Source: Nematostella vectensis (taxonomy: Eukaryota; Cnidaria; Anthozoa; Actiniaria; Edwardsiidae). From it: a stretch of DNA of 64,000 nt. Positions 37,001 to 42,500 of this stretch are shown one piece after another. The position numbers were made by a program, and so were the translations under genes. The DNA lies in the NCBI RefSeq assembly GCF_932526225.1, contig NC_064044.1, positions 10,596,906 through 10,660,905 of the forward strand, in the 5' to 3' direction. The notes beneath the pieces are model-generated. The model saw only the letters and a list, made by a program, of their open reading frames with translations. It searched no databases and was not told the origin of the DNA. Every line of letters begins with the position of its first letter. The stretch's first letter is position 1.

Positions 37001-37714
37001 CGGCACGGAAAATCCACTGTTTTTAGTAGAGAGAATAATGTGTAATTCCATTCCAGTTAAATGGCCACCATCATATATTAACCAGCCCTATTTAAAAGTG
37101 AAAATTGATATGTTAGGAAAATTCTTGACGATAATACTCAGCCAATCGTTTTTATCACGTGATGCGATAATCATCGTACTGACTTGTCCATCTATTGTCT
37201 AGAACTCCGCTCGTACAGTGGCGCCCAGTCCATCACGGTCTCTGCGGGCATGGCCGCGTTTGGTGCGCTCGGCATTGTTGCCATGGCTGTGCTCATTGCT
37301 GGGATTGCTTACGGTGTAAGGTTCTACAAGAAGCGAGCAGAGCAAAAAGCCGAGGATGCAGAGGCGGTAAGTTTTGCTCACGTCTTGTCATCCATTTGGT
37401 GCGCGCCATTGAGTTGAGCCCTACTCAGCAACGCCCTGCGTTATTGTTTTCAGCCAATAATCCTTTCGTATTAGAATTGCCAAATGTCAAGTGTTTTGCA
37501 TGGACATTTTTATGCCTACAAGGCATATCTATAAGTGCAATCCCTTCAACCCTCCCTCCCCCCCCCCCCCTCCCTTGTCACCATCCACAGCAAGGCAAAT
37601 CCTTCGTACTCGCTTTCCTATATTTATAATGTCTGTAGGAATGCATTCTTAAATATTGTATTGTTATTGTTGTTGTTTCAGGCTAAAAAGTCTCTATTCT
37701 CTTGGCTGGAGTGA
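2..37714 (+). CDS. Giant MANSC-repeat adhesion receptor (5' partial, 24 exons)
   Basis: I see 24 exons with canonical GT..AG borders and compatible phases, joining into about 8,658 codons that end at TGA 37712-37714. The frame is open at the left edge and there is no signal peptide, so the N-terminus is missing. Order of modules: Ser/Thr-rich linker; 17 MANSC-like domains; LamG; 2 MANSC-like; LamG; 4 MANSC-like; Lys/His/Thr linker; 3 EGF; Ig; 3 EGF; one transmembrane helix; 29-residue tail. The MANSC-like motif is C..G..aG.F...C...CC....CD.af....CY.v.C....C, as in the N-terminal domain of KIAA0319. Module borders are phase-1 introns, typical of exon shuffling. A type I membrane protein or proteoglycan in cell-surface or matrix adhesion is inferred. 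The ligand is unknown and I recognise no named orthologue. Confidence 0.85.
1931..2236 (+). CDS. Exon 2: MANSC-like domain 1
   Basis: Acceptor TTTTCAG before 1931 and donor GTAAGC at 2237; the exon is phase 1-1. It encodes one complete eight-Cys domain, including [16 protein letters not shown] and CFMVKC, and ends in [13 protein letters not shown]. The tail after the last cysteine (P.R...Y.PRLV...) recurs in most copies and probably forms the last strand of the fold. Confidence 0.9.
2376..2412. repeat. Interstitial telomere-like repeat (CCCTAA)n
   Basis: About five or six CCTAA/CCCTAA units lie inside intron 2 (2237-2637). This is the vertebrate/cnidarian telomere hexamer TTAGGG read on the minus strand. 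The rest of the intron is AT-rich and shows nothing else. Confidence 0.9.
2638..3768 (+). CDS. Exon 3: repetitive Ser/acidic linker plus MANSC-like domain 2
   Basis: Acceptor TTTTCAG before 2638 and donor GTAAAT at 3769; phase 1-1. The first part carries short degenerate repeats of the type TESN.SGA.F.AP (about 2810-3010), then an acidic Ser/Asp/Glu stretch and a basic Lys/Arg/Gln stretch. The eight-Cys domain spans about 3505-3730 ([28 protein letters not shown]). Intron 3 (3769-4246) shows nothing I can name. Confidence 0.88.
4247..21274 (+). CDS. Exon 4: 17-kb exon with 15 MANSC-like domains
   Basis: A single uninterrupted frame of 17,028 bases between acceptor TTTTCTTAG (before 4247) and donor GTGAGT (21275), phase 1-1. 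Eight-Cys domains start near 7354, 7660, 7963, 8266, 8575, 10357, 12844, 13303, 13687, 14458, 15151, 15945, 16984, 17545 and 17875. Domains 1-5 and 14-15 sit almost back to back; the others are spaced by Ser/Thr/Lys linkers of 60 to 650 residues. An Ala/Thr array lies at 4960-5620. After the last domain comes a Lys/Arg/His-rich region (18250-19900) with an SGSGSG site and several predicted short coiled coils (e.g. near 18470, 19340, 19640, 19820). Four related helices follow at 20263-20690. The length makes it an exceptional exon. Retroposition, or loss of introns from an older modular gene, could explain it. Confidence 0.92.
4960..5620 (+). repeat. In-frame Ala/Thr tandem array, 96/123-bp units
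   Basis: Five copies of a unit encoding a segment with [16 protein letters not shown]. Spacing is 96 bp, or 123 bp where an extra 27 bp (9 codons) is present. The unit is a multiple of three and the frame is kept. It is mucin-like, with many potential O-glycosylation sites. Confidence 0.9.
7354..7560 (+). other. Degenerate MANSC-like domain lacking two cysteines
   Basis: The first MANSC-like copy in exon 4 lacks the leading cysteine present in all other copies and has YCQ in place of the CC pair. The six remaining cysteines are intact. See the finding on disulfide pairing. Confidence 0.85.
19735..19800 (+). other. Predicted glycosaminoglycan attachment site next to a basic cluster
   Basis: Translation gives [12 protein letters not shown] followed by [10 protein letters not shown]. 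Ser-Gly repeats after acidic residues are the usual heparan or chondroitin sulfate attachment context. The neighbouring basic run could bind such chains. Modification is inferred, not seen. Confidence 0.55.
21275..22406 (+). other. Intron 4 with inverted repeats and a tRNA-like fragment
   Basis: No exon is seen. It holds a hairpin with arms GCGACGCCGGCAA/TTGCCGGCGTCGT (21699-21763), a 47-base tRNA-like palindrome (21796-21842), and an imperfect hairpin around 21900-21985. It also holds a short duplicated AT-rich piece near 22300-22335 (TTTAAGAATTAAATTAGA twice). Confidence 0.6.
22407..23039 (+). CDS. Exon 5: laminin-G-like domain 1 (single exon)
   Basis: Acceptor TTCTTATAG and donor GTAAGA at 23040; phase 1-1. 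A concanavalin-like (LamG/pentraxin-type) domain of about 200 residues: opening [14 protein letters not shown] strand, [31 protein letters not shown], and [11 protein letters not shown] near the end. A complete fold lies in one exon, unlike the second LamG copy, which needs three. Intron 5 (23040-23331) is short. Confidence 0.9.
23332..23841 (+). CDS. Exon 6: Thr/Pro mucin linker plus MANSC-like domain
   Basis: Acceptor CTTAATAG, donor GTGAGA at 23842, phase 1-1. A run of Thr/Pro (about 23430-23510) is followed by an eight-Cys domain ([32 protein letters not shown]). Confidence 0.9.
23842..24415 (+). other. Intron 6, nothing notable
   Basis: 574 bases of AT-rich sequence. I see no exon, repeat array or structured element in it. 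Confidence 0.5.
24416..24603 (+). CDS. Exon 7: first part of a split MANSC-like domain
   Basis: Acceptor TACATACATAG, donor GTGAGT at 24604. The exon starts in phase 1 and ends in phase 0, inside the domain after NVGLK. It supplies the first cysteine ([10 protein letters not shown]). Exon 8 completes the domain. Confidence 0.82.
24844..25033. repeat. (TTTA)n microsatellite
   Basis: About 47 tandem TTTA units, with a few TTTG variants near 24921-24936, in intron 7 (24604-25471). It creates spurious open frames of Leu/Phe/Ile/Tyr. It abuts a fragment of an inverted-repeat element (25034-25110). Confidence 0.97.
25034..25112. mobile_element. MITE fragment, same family as 36082-36316
   Basis: The stretch ATCCATGAAGCACTGCGGGT followed by TACGACA and, further on, GTGCAACC and TTTGAAATA matches the reverse complement of the left arm of the element at 36082. 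The other arm is absent. Confidence 0.6.
25472..25670 (+). CDS. Exon 8: second part of a split MANSC-like domain
   Basis: Acceptor TTTTACTCAG; donor GTAGGC at 25671; phase 0 to phase 1. It encodes [22 protein letters not shown] and CFTMSC. It joins exon 7 in frame to give all eight cysteines. Confidence 0.85.
25957..26160. repeat. Minisatellite, about 32-34-bp units
   Basis: Five to six degenerate copies of a unit containing TTATATGGTCATG and GGCAAATGGA, in intron 8 (25671-26212), just before the acceptor of exon 9. Confidence 0.85.
26213..26416 (+). CDS. Exon 9: first part of laminin-G-like domain 2
   Basis: Acceptor TTTTTAAACAAG, donor GTGAGA at 26417, phase 1-1. It encodes a Ser/Pro linker and the opening LamG strand (LGFDHLSGK...[13 protein letters not shown]). 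The last bases and the donor are repeated in the following minisatellite. Confidence 0.85.
26402..26596 (+). repeat. 36-bp tandem repeat carrying the exon 9 donor
   Basis: Five tandem copies of a 36-bp unit made of the exon end (GCTGAGATGACTACAG) and the intron start (GTGAGATTAGGGAGAAAATC). Donor copies lie at 26417, 26453, 26489, 26525 and 26561. The unit is in frame and open, so each downstream donor would add 12 residues. Confidence 0.9.
26617..26880. repeat. 27-bp minisatellite in intron 9
   Basis: About ten degenerate copies of a unit with GCGTAGCGTGACAAGTCCAG, directly after the 36-bp array and before exon 10. Confidence 0.88.
26937..27136 (+). CDS. Exon 10: middle part of laminin-G-like domain 2
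   Basis: Acceptor TTTCTGACAG, donor GTCAGT at 27137. Phase 1 to phase 0. It encodes [30 protein letters not shown] and HSIFDTIGG, which aligns with the central strands of LamG copy 1. Confidence 0.85.
27137..27637 (+). other. Intron 10, nothing notable
   Basis: 501 bases of AT-rich intron. I see no repeat or structured element. Confidence 0.5.
27638..28562 (+). CDS. Exon 11: end of LamG 2, Thr/Pro linker, MANSC-like domain
   Basis: Acceptor TTTTCTCTAG, donor GTAACT at 28563; phase 0 to 1. It starts [14 protein letters not shown], then [11 protein letters not shown] and [12 protein letters not shown] Thr/Pro-rich mucin stretch (28010-28290) precedes an eight-Cys domain ([27 protein letters not shown]). 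Confidence 0.9.
28563..28895 (+). other. Intron 11, nothing notable
   Basis: 333 bases ending in a T-rich polypyrimidine tract before the exon 12 acceptor; no other feature is seen. Confidence 0.5.
28896..29276 (+). CDS. Exon 12: MANSC-like domain
   Basis: Acceptor CTTTGCAG, donor GTAAGG at 29277, phase 1-1. A short Pro/Thr linker, then an eight-Cys domain ([38 protein letters not shown]). Confidence 0.9.
29277..29643 (+). other. Intron 12, nothing notable
   Basis: 367 bases without recognisable features. The acceptor is taken as CTATAGAG before 29644, because it is the one that keeps phase 1. Confidence 0.45.
29644..30570 (+). CDS. Exon 13: two MANSC-like domains
   Basis: Donor GTGAGT at 30571; phase 1-1. 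A Ser/Thr/Pro linker leads to two eight-Cys domains near 29900-30110 ([27 protein letters not shown]) and 30295-30510 ([27 protein letters not shown]). The acceptor (GCTATAGAG) lacks a strong polypyrimidine tract, so the 5' border is less certain. Confidence 0.82.
30742..30938. mobile_element. Possible MITE with CAGGGTGG/CCACCCTG ends
   Basis: About 197 bp in intron 13 (30571-31116) with short inverted ends (CAGGGTGG at 30742, CCACCCTGG ending 30938). CTATA lies on both sides as a possible target duplication. Inside, the phrase CGTGAAACGTGAT recurs. Weakly supported. Confidence 0.4.
31117..31422 (+). CDS. Exon 14: Thr/His/Lys linker
   Basis: Acceptor TTTCCTTATTAG, donor GTGAGG at 31423; phase 1-1. 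It is a Thr-rich stretch followed by a His/Lys/Gln stretch ([18 protein letters not shown] type) and a short helix. It joins the MANSC part to the EGF part. Confidence 0.85.
31423..31897 (+). other. Intron 14, nothing notable
   Basis: 475 bases of intron; I see nothing beyond the T-rich acceptor tract. Confidence 0.5.
31898..32023 (+). CDS. Exon 15: EGF domain 1
   Basis: Acceptor TTTTTTGTTTAG, donor GTAAGG at 32024, phase 1-1. Six-Cys EGF module: [31 protein letters not shown]. It lacks a clear D-x-[DN]-E calcium site. Confidence 0.9.
31977..32290 (+). repeat. 127-bp triplication of the EGF 1 exon end and donor
   Basis: The exon end (TGTCATGAAGGCTATAAGC onward) with its donor is repeated with decay at about 32104 and 32231. 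Donor copies lie at 32024 and 32151; the third is damaged. A spacing of 127 bp is not a multiple of three, so use of copy 2 would shift the frame. Confidence 0.85.
32387..32509 (+). CDS. Exon 16: calcium-binding EGF domain 2
   Basis: Acceptor TTTTTCCACTAG, donor GTAAGA at 32510; phase 1-1. It starts DINAC (cbEGF signature), with [19 protein letters not shown] and HCDG. 123 bases, the same size as four other EGF exons here. Confidence 0.92.
32530..32935. repeat. About 37-bp minisatellite after the EGF 2 donor
   Basis: About eleven units containing CAACACGCCCTTTGGTCAGT and GACCCTCCCCAACCCCT, starting about 20 bp after the donor. The rest of intron 16 (to 33236) shows nothing. Confidence 0.92.
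33237..33359 (+). CDS. Exon 17: calcium-binding EGF domain 3
   Basis: Acceptor CTTCCCTTAG, donor GTAAGT at 33360, phase 1-1. DMDEC start, [17 protein letters not shown] with the Asn/Tyr positions of cbEGF, and [11 protein letters not shown]. Confidence 0.93.
33360..33935 (+). other. Intron 17, nothing notable
   Basis: 576 bases. A 124-codon open frame (33440-33814) has no domain or splice support and is judged spurious. Confidence 0.5.
33936..33992 (+). CDS. Candidate 57-base linker exon
   Basis: Acceptor TGTGTTTAG, donor GTAAGG at 33993. It starts and ends in phase 1, so it can be included or skipped without a frame change. It encodes about 19 polar residues ([18 protein letters not shown]). 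No homology can be judged, so it could be a chance open segment. Confidence 0.55.
34105..34304. mobile_element. Palindromic MITE with about 45-bp inverted arms
   Basis: Left arm starts CCCTGGTTTCCATATAGTCG; right arm ends with the matching CTATATGGAAAGCAGGC. Both arms contain GTAACAGTCGTAAGGG-type repeats. It lies in the intron between the linker exon and the Ig exon. No coding capacity. Confidence 0.75.
34556..34834 (+). CDS. Exon 18: Ig (I-set) domain
   Basis: Acceptor TTATTTCCAG, donor GTAGGA at 34835, phase 1-1. [17 protein letters not shown] start, [15 protein letters not shown] (first Cys and core Trp), SGALVV, and [14 protein letters not shown] (second Cys in the DxGxYxC motif). Confidence 0.93.
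34881..35175. mobile_element. 295-bp hAT-like MITE with 8-bp target duplication
   Basis: Inverted arms (GGCAGGAGCAAAAAATGGC left; matching GCCATTTTTTGCCCCTG right) of about 50 bp. They are flanked by TAGTTAAG at 34873-34880 and 35176-35183. The 8-bp duplication suggests a hAT-type transposase supplied in trans. It is inserted in the satellite that follows the Ig exon. Confidence 0.8.
35184..35590. repeat. Degenerate satellite with AAAACCTGGATAAACCGAAC units
   Basis: Six or so units of roughly 60 bp in intron 18. The flanks of the MITE at 34881 (GCATGCTAGTAGTTAAG) recur in the last unit, so the array probably began right after the Ig exon donor and was later split by the MITE. Confidence 0.82.
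35598..35720 (+). CDS. Exon 19: calcium-binding EGF domain 4
   Basis: Acceptor CCCTCCCCAG, donor GTAAAC at 35721; phase 1-1. DLNEC start, [16 protein letters not shown] and [11 protein letters not shown]. Confidence 0.93.
35869..35991 (+). CDS. Exon 20: calcium-binding EGF domain 5
   Basis: Acceptor TCTTGTTTTAG, donor GTAAGT at 35992, phase 1-1. DIDEC start, [16 protein letters not shown] and [11 protein letters not shown]. Confidence 0.93.
36082..36316. mobile_element. MITE with CCCTATTTC ends
   Basis: Inverted arms of about 60 bp in intron 20 (35992-36392). The left arm has CCCTATTTCAAATATGG and CGTAACCCGCAATGCTTCAT; the right arm has the complement, ending GGAAATAGG. A fragment of the same family is at 25034. 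Confidence 0.75.
36393..36515 (+). CDS. Exon 21: calcium-binding EGF domain 6
   Basis: Acceptor GATGTTCCCAG, donor GTACGC at 36516, phase 1-1. DIDEC start, [16 protein letters not shown] and [11 protein letters not shown]. Confidence 0.93.
36598..36778. mobile_element. Palindromic MITE with about 58-bp inverted arms
   Basis: Left arm contains CACACTAGCGACATAACAAC and GACATGGGCGCGCGCACT; the right arm is its complement, ending CTAGTGTGAACCAGGC. It is located in intron 21 (36516-37202). The rest of the intron has a short G-rich/C-rich stretch near 36875-36920. Confidence 0.78.
37203..37366 (+). CDS. Exon 22: transmembrane helix
   Basis: Acceptor TTGTCTAG, donor GTAAGT at 37367, phase 1 to 0. 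A short ectodomain stub is followed by a helix of about 24 apolar residues ([18 protein letters not shown]) and a basic stop-transfer (RFYKKR). This orients the modules outside and the tail in the cytoplasm. Confidence 0.92.
37367..37681 (+). other. Intron 22, nothing notable
   Basis: 315 bases with a C-rich tract near 37556-37570 and a T-rich acceptor tract; no other feature. Confidence 0.5.
37682..37714 (+). CDS. Exon 23: C-terminal tail and stop
   Basis: Acceptor TTGTTTCAG; it encodes [10 protein letters not shown] then TGA. The whole cytoplasmic tail is about 29 residues and has no recognisable kinase, phosphatase or SH2 motif. It ends in an acidic/hydrophobic SWLE, which could be a short linear motif (inference). 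With the candidate 57-base exon the total is 24 exons. Confidence 0.88.
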   Translation, partial: AKKSLFSWLE

Positions 37715-37980
37715 TTCGTTAGGAAGATAATAGGTAGCTAGGCAATATAGACTTTTTTAAACCCGTGCGTGAGACCACTGCCATAGTAAAAGTGTTGGTC
37801 GGCTAGCGCAACAGAAAAAAAAAGCACTAGAGTACACTGGTGCCAATTAAACATTATTTTCTGTTGTTTTTTTAATCCACTTTGACATTTAGGTAGATAA
37901 TATATATTTTTGTACAAGTAATTTTTATTTTTATACTAACTATTTTTGTAATTAAATTTAAGTTATGCATACAAAATGTA

Positions 37981-37986
37981 AATAAA
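37981..37986 (+). terminator. Polyadenylation signal AATAAA, giant gene
   Basis: AATAAA 267 bases after the stop codon of the giant gene, in an AT-rich 3' UTR. It is the first canonical signal downstream of the stop. Confidence 0.65.
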
Positions 37987-39476
37987 AAAATTCAATGCGA
38001 AGTCTGTGTCTGTTTTATTAATTGATAAACGCTTATGCGTGTATAAAAGAATAAACCAAAACAAATATAGTACAAAAATACACCTACTTAACAACATTAC
38101 ATACACAGTTTGATACATAGGATAAGTCAATAAATAGAAATGTTCTGTTTCTAAGAAAACCGCAGGGTGGGGTCCAGGGAAGTAATGCACTGACCACGGA
38201 TCATTCAAATCGGCATCCTTAGCTCTGGTAATAGGTCACTAGATCCATCTTAAAAACTTTTCTATGAGGAATCGAGTTTCAATACAATGTATGTCCGGAC
38301 AATCTTATCTACCCCCCCCCCCCCCCCTATATTCTTTTATCCTCTACTAGATCATCCTTTTGGTATCTCATCCCAGCAGTGATATTCAATCTTCTTTGAT
38401 TAGGGCCGACCCAGGCAAATTCTAAATGGTCTAAAAAAAAAGCCTGGGGCAAGCGCGGTATCACTGCAAACCCCCCCCCCCCCCCCCCATCCCCCTCAGG
38501 CAATCCTGGGTGCGCCCCTTATTTCATTGGGGTAGCGTTAATGTCTATGTGGACATGATGGAAGAACCCTCTAAGTATCACTGCGAAGAGATACTGGAGG
38601 AGTCACAATTTCCTACAATGCTGGCCATTGGTACCTTGCATTCCAGACAGGCTGAAATGCGCATTTCCAAGATGTTGGCTTTTTTAGTCCTCGAGCATCG
38701 TTTATGAACGCTGAAATGCAATATATAAATGTCAATGTCACATTTAATATTTTGTTAATTATATCTCCCTAGGCACTTAACAAATTATCCCATTTGATGT
38801 GAAACGAGGTTTTTTGAAACATTTTTCGTAATATCGCCGCCTATGTGTCGCATTGTTTTAATAAAACTGTATTTTTTATGATATAAAGAAACTTTTATTA
38901 CAGATCGCAAGACTTTTGTGACAGAAAAATAACGTTTTTTTGGAAATCCGCTAGACTGGCTTTAAATATTATAGATAGCAATTTGTTTAAAGAACCGTCC
39001 ATTTGATATCTGACGAGGTGACATTTTTTTCTGCTCGATATATATTTGTTTTTAGATCTTGTTTTGTCTTTAATTTAGCCAAGCTTATTGCTTGTTTGAT
39101 ACTTTTTGCTAGAGATGTTGGCTTGGTCAAAGTTTTTATATTCATTTTTGCCGACTCATCGATCGAAATATGTGTCACGTAAACTTATATTTACATTACT
39201 TCACTTTAATCATATATTTTTTATCAATTTATGCAAGTTTGAAAATATACCAACTAGGAGCGGAAAGTGGAAAAGTGGACCAAAACAGGTACTTTGATTG
39301 GCTGTCACGTGACACGCAGGTAGACCATGAATAACTAAAGACTGAGGTCACATCACTAAACAACACTAAACATAAGACAAAATGGATCCTTTCAGCTTCG
39401 AAACCACGTGAAAATAATACAACCTCTTTTATGATTTAAAAGATTATTAGAATTTTCGTAAATAAAGGCAGAAAGC
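37987..39476. other. Intergenic region and promoter side of MANSC gene 2
   Basis: No gene is seen. It contains two long C homopolymers (about 38311-38327 and 38470-38488). About 180 bp before the next ATG it has an inverted CCAAT box (ATTGG) next to a palindromic E-box (GTCACGTGAC, near 39303), a plausible promoter element. Confidence 0.45.
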
Positions 39477-39534
39477 ATGGCACTACAAAATGGAATTTGG
39501 ATTTTTTTTGTTTGTATGCTGTCAACAATATCAG
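39477..39534 (+). CDS. Gene 2 exon 1: signal peptide
   Basis: ATG at 39477, context AAAGCATGG. It encodes MALQNGIWIFFVCMLSTIS, a short n-region and hydrophobic core ending in small residues. Donor GTAAGA at 39535, phase 1. Confidence 0.8.
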
Positions 39535-42500
39535 GTAAGATGGTCTCTTTTAATATAAGAATTTTCTGATTCCGTAAGACTATTGCTCGACGAGATTGTA
39601 TCGAGTTAAGGGGAGATCAAGTTAGCGAGGTGATTTTGATAAGAGAGGGGCATAGCTTTAAGCACAAAATTATATGCTTTATGATCAAATGGTCTCTTTC
39701 ATGATTTGGACAGTTCATCGAAGCAGGTGAAGAGCGATTATATCACTACGAATCACGTGGTGTTCTCCGACTAATCTCCTACTAAATCATATAATCAAAT
39801 AATTTCAATCTTTTGCCATGTACCCTTCACTTGATTTGTCTTTTAGTCAAGGAAATTAATAGCACTTTCAAATTTTTGTTAAACAATGCACTCGGGGTAG
39901 AATCATGTTGTTTTGATTGGTCGAAAAAATAAACACGAAATAGCAGGTTCAAAAGGGTTCAAAATTTTCTTACAGGCTGGATGCTAAGAATGATGTTTTG
40001 CGATTCTGACGTTGATTCTAACAAACCTTGTAGATTTTTACAACTGTTAGATAAAACAGTCTTTTACAAGTTGACATGGAAACGGCGTATTTTGCTGCGT
40101 AGCATTAGACGCAGCGTTCAAATCATAAGTTGCTAAAAAATACTAAGAATTCCACTTCCATTCTAACGAGGCAATTATCGCCGTTTAAAACACCCAAAGA
40201 AGACCCAGGGAACATAATTCTAAAAGGTCTCTATTAGCCGTCCGTCAAGCGCGAGAAAAAGCATCCGTTCCCCATCGACTGATTAGCGAAAGCCACTGCA
40301 TTTTTTTGCGATCGAAAATGATACAGGACGTATAAAACAATAATTTTATTTTTTTATCAATTACTTCCAATGATTTGTCATTAGATTTTGAGGGGGACAT
40401 CAACAAGCTGTGGCTGAAAAGGGCTTTTTAAGGCTTATTAAAAAAACAGGGGGCAGTTTTAAGGCGGACGAAAGGCAAACAAGGCAAATACGCGCTCAAA
40501 TGACGCTAAATTACAAATCACATTTATGAGGCCGCTTTTGCATAAAAATGATCGAAACTTACACAACAAACAGGAACATTATCCAACTTCATGACAAAAT
40601 TGTCATTTTAGTCATATCTAAAAGAAATTCGAGGAATTCGGCTAATTACCGCAATTCGATTGACATCTATTATATACACATTAACGGCACATTCTGCATA
40701 GGGCATACTATCCTGGAAGAGTACAACTGCGGCCAGGGACAAATCGAGTACGGCGTGACCCTGAGAGATGGGACGATGGCAGGACTCATCAGAAACAGAG
40801 GAGAGGTGGGTTTTTTTTTTTGTTCTTGGTATAAAAACTGGGGGTCGATGTTATTTTTTCTCCCTCCTGTTCTTATTCTTGATCTTGTTTTCTTTTCTCT
40901 TTGTTTTCTTCCCCGAAACACGGGTACGTGGTATGCCCCCGGGGAAATGTTCTGAAATACCAAAATCGTTAAATCAACTGAATGATCTCTCCCCTGCAAC
41001 ACTTTTCCTTGGTGATTTGCCTCGCCTCTTTCTCACTACCGCTGCCACCGTTTACTGTACATTTTTCCCTTACTCAGATCATTTTTCTCTTTCCGTATTA
41101 TCCTTGGTTTTATTCTCTCTCTCTCCCTCGCATTCCCAGGTAAAAAACATCCAGGAGTGTCTCCACAAGTGCTGTCTGTCTGATCACTGTGACCTCGCCA
41201 TGATGAATGGTCGCACATGTTACGGCGTCAGGTGCTACAATAAGACGTCCTGCGAGACTGTGCGCAGTGACGACGAGGATGTCGGGATGCAAGTGGTGAG
41301 AGTTGCCAAGGGAGCTGCCAATCTCAGTAAGTGACATGGGGGAGGGGCTTATCTCAGTGAGTGACATGGGGGAGGGGCTAATCTCAGTGAGTGACATATG
41401 GGAGCTGCCGATCTCAGTAAGTGACATGGGGAGCTGCCGATCTCAGTAAGTGACATGGGGGAGGGGCTTATCTCAGTAAGTGACATGGGGGAGGGGCTTA
41501 TCTCAGTAAGTGACATGGGGAGGGGCTAATCTCAGTAAGTGACATGGGGGAGGGGCTTATCTCAGTGAGTGACATAGGAGAGGGGCTAATCTCAGTGAGT
41601 GACATATGGGAGCTGCCGATCTCAGTAAGTGACATGGGGAGCTGCCGATCTCAGTAAGTGACATGGGGGAGGGGCTTATCTCAGTAAGTGACATGGGGGA
41701 GGGGCTTATCTCAGTAAGTGACATGGGGAGGGGCTAATCTCAGTAAGTGACATGGGGGAGGGGCTTATCTCAGTGAGTGACATGGGGGAGGGGCTAATCT
41801 CAGTGAGTGACATATGGGAGGGGCTAATCTCGGTAAGTGACATAGGGGAGGGGCTTATCTCAGTGAGTGACATATGGGATTGGCTAATCTCGGTAAGTGA
41901 CATATGGGAGGGCTAATCTCAATGAGTGACATAGAGGAGGGGCTAATCTCATTGAGTGACATATGGGAGAGGCTAATCTCGGTAAGTGACATGGGGGAGG
42001 GGCTTATCTCAGTAAGTGACATGGGGGAGGGGCTTATCTCAGTGAGTGACATAGGAGAGGGGCTAATCTCAGTGAGTGACATATGGGAGCTGCCGATCTC
42101 AGTAAGTGACATGGGGAGCTGCCGATCTCAGTAAGTGACATGGGGGAGGGGCTAATCTCAGTGAGTGACATAGGAGAGGGGCTAATCTCAGTGAGTGACA
42201 TATGGGAGCTGCCGATCTCAGTAAGTGACATGGGGAGCTGCCGATCTCAGTAAGTGACATGGGGGAGGGGCTTATCTCAGTAAGTGACATGGGGGAGGGG
42301 CTAATCTCAGTGAGTGACATATGGGAGGGGCTAATCTCGGTAAGTGACATAGGGGAGGGGCTTATCTCAGTGAGTGACATATGGGAGCTGCCAATCTCAG
42401 TAAGTGACATGGGGGAGGGGCTAATCTCAGTAAGTGACATGGGGGAGGGGCTAATCTCAGTAAGTGACATGGGGGAGGGGCTAATCTCAGTGAGTGACAT

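Noticed and set aside
37714-39477. Joining the giant gene and gene 2 into one gene
   Set aside because: A stop codon, poly(A) signal, transmembrane end and a new signal peptide exon separate them.
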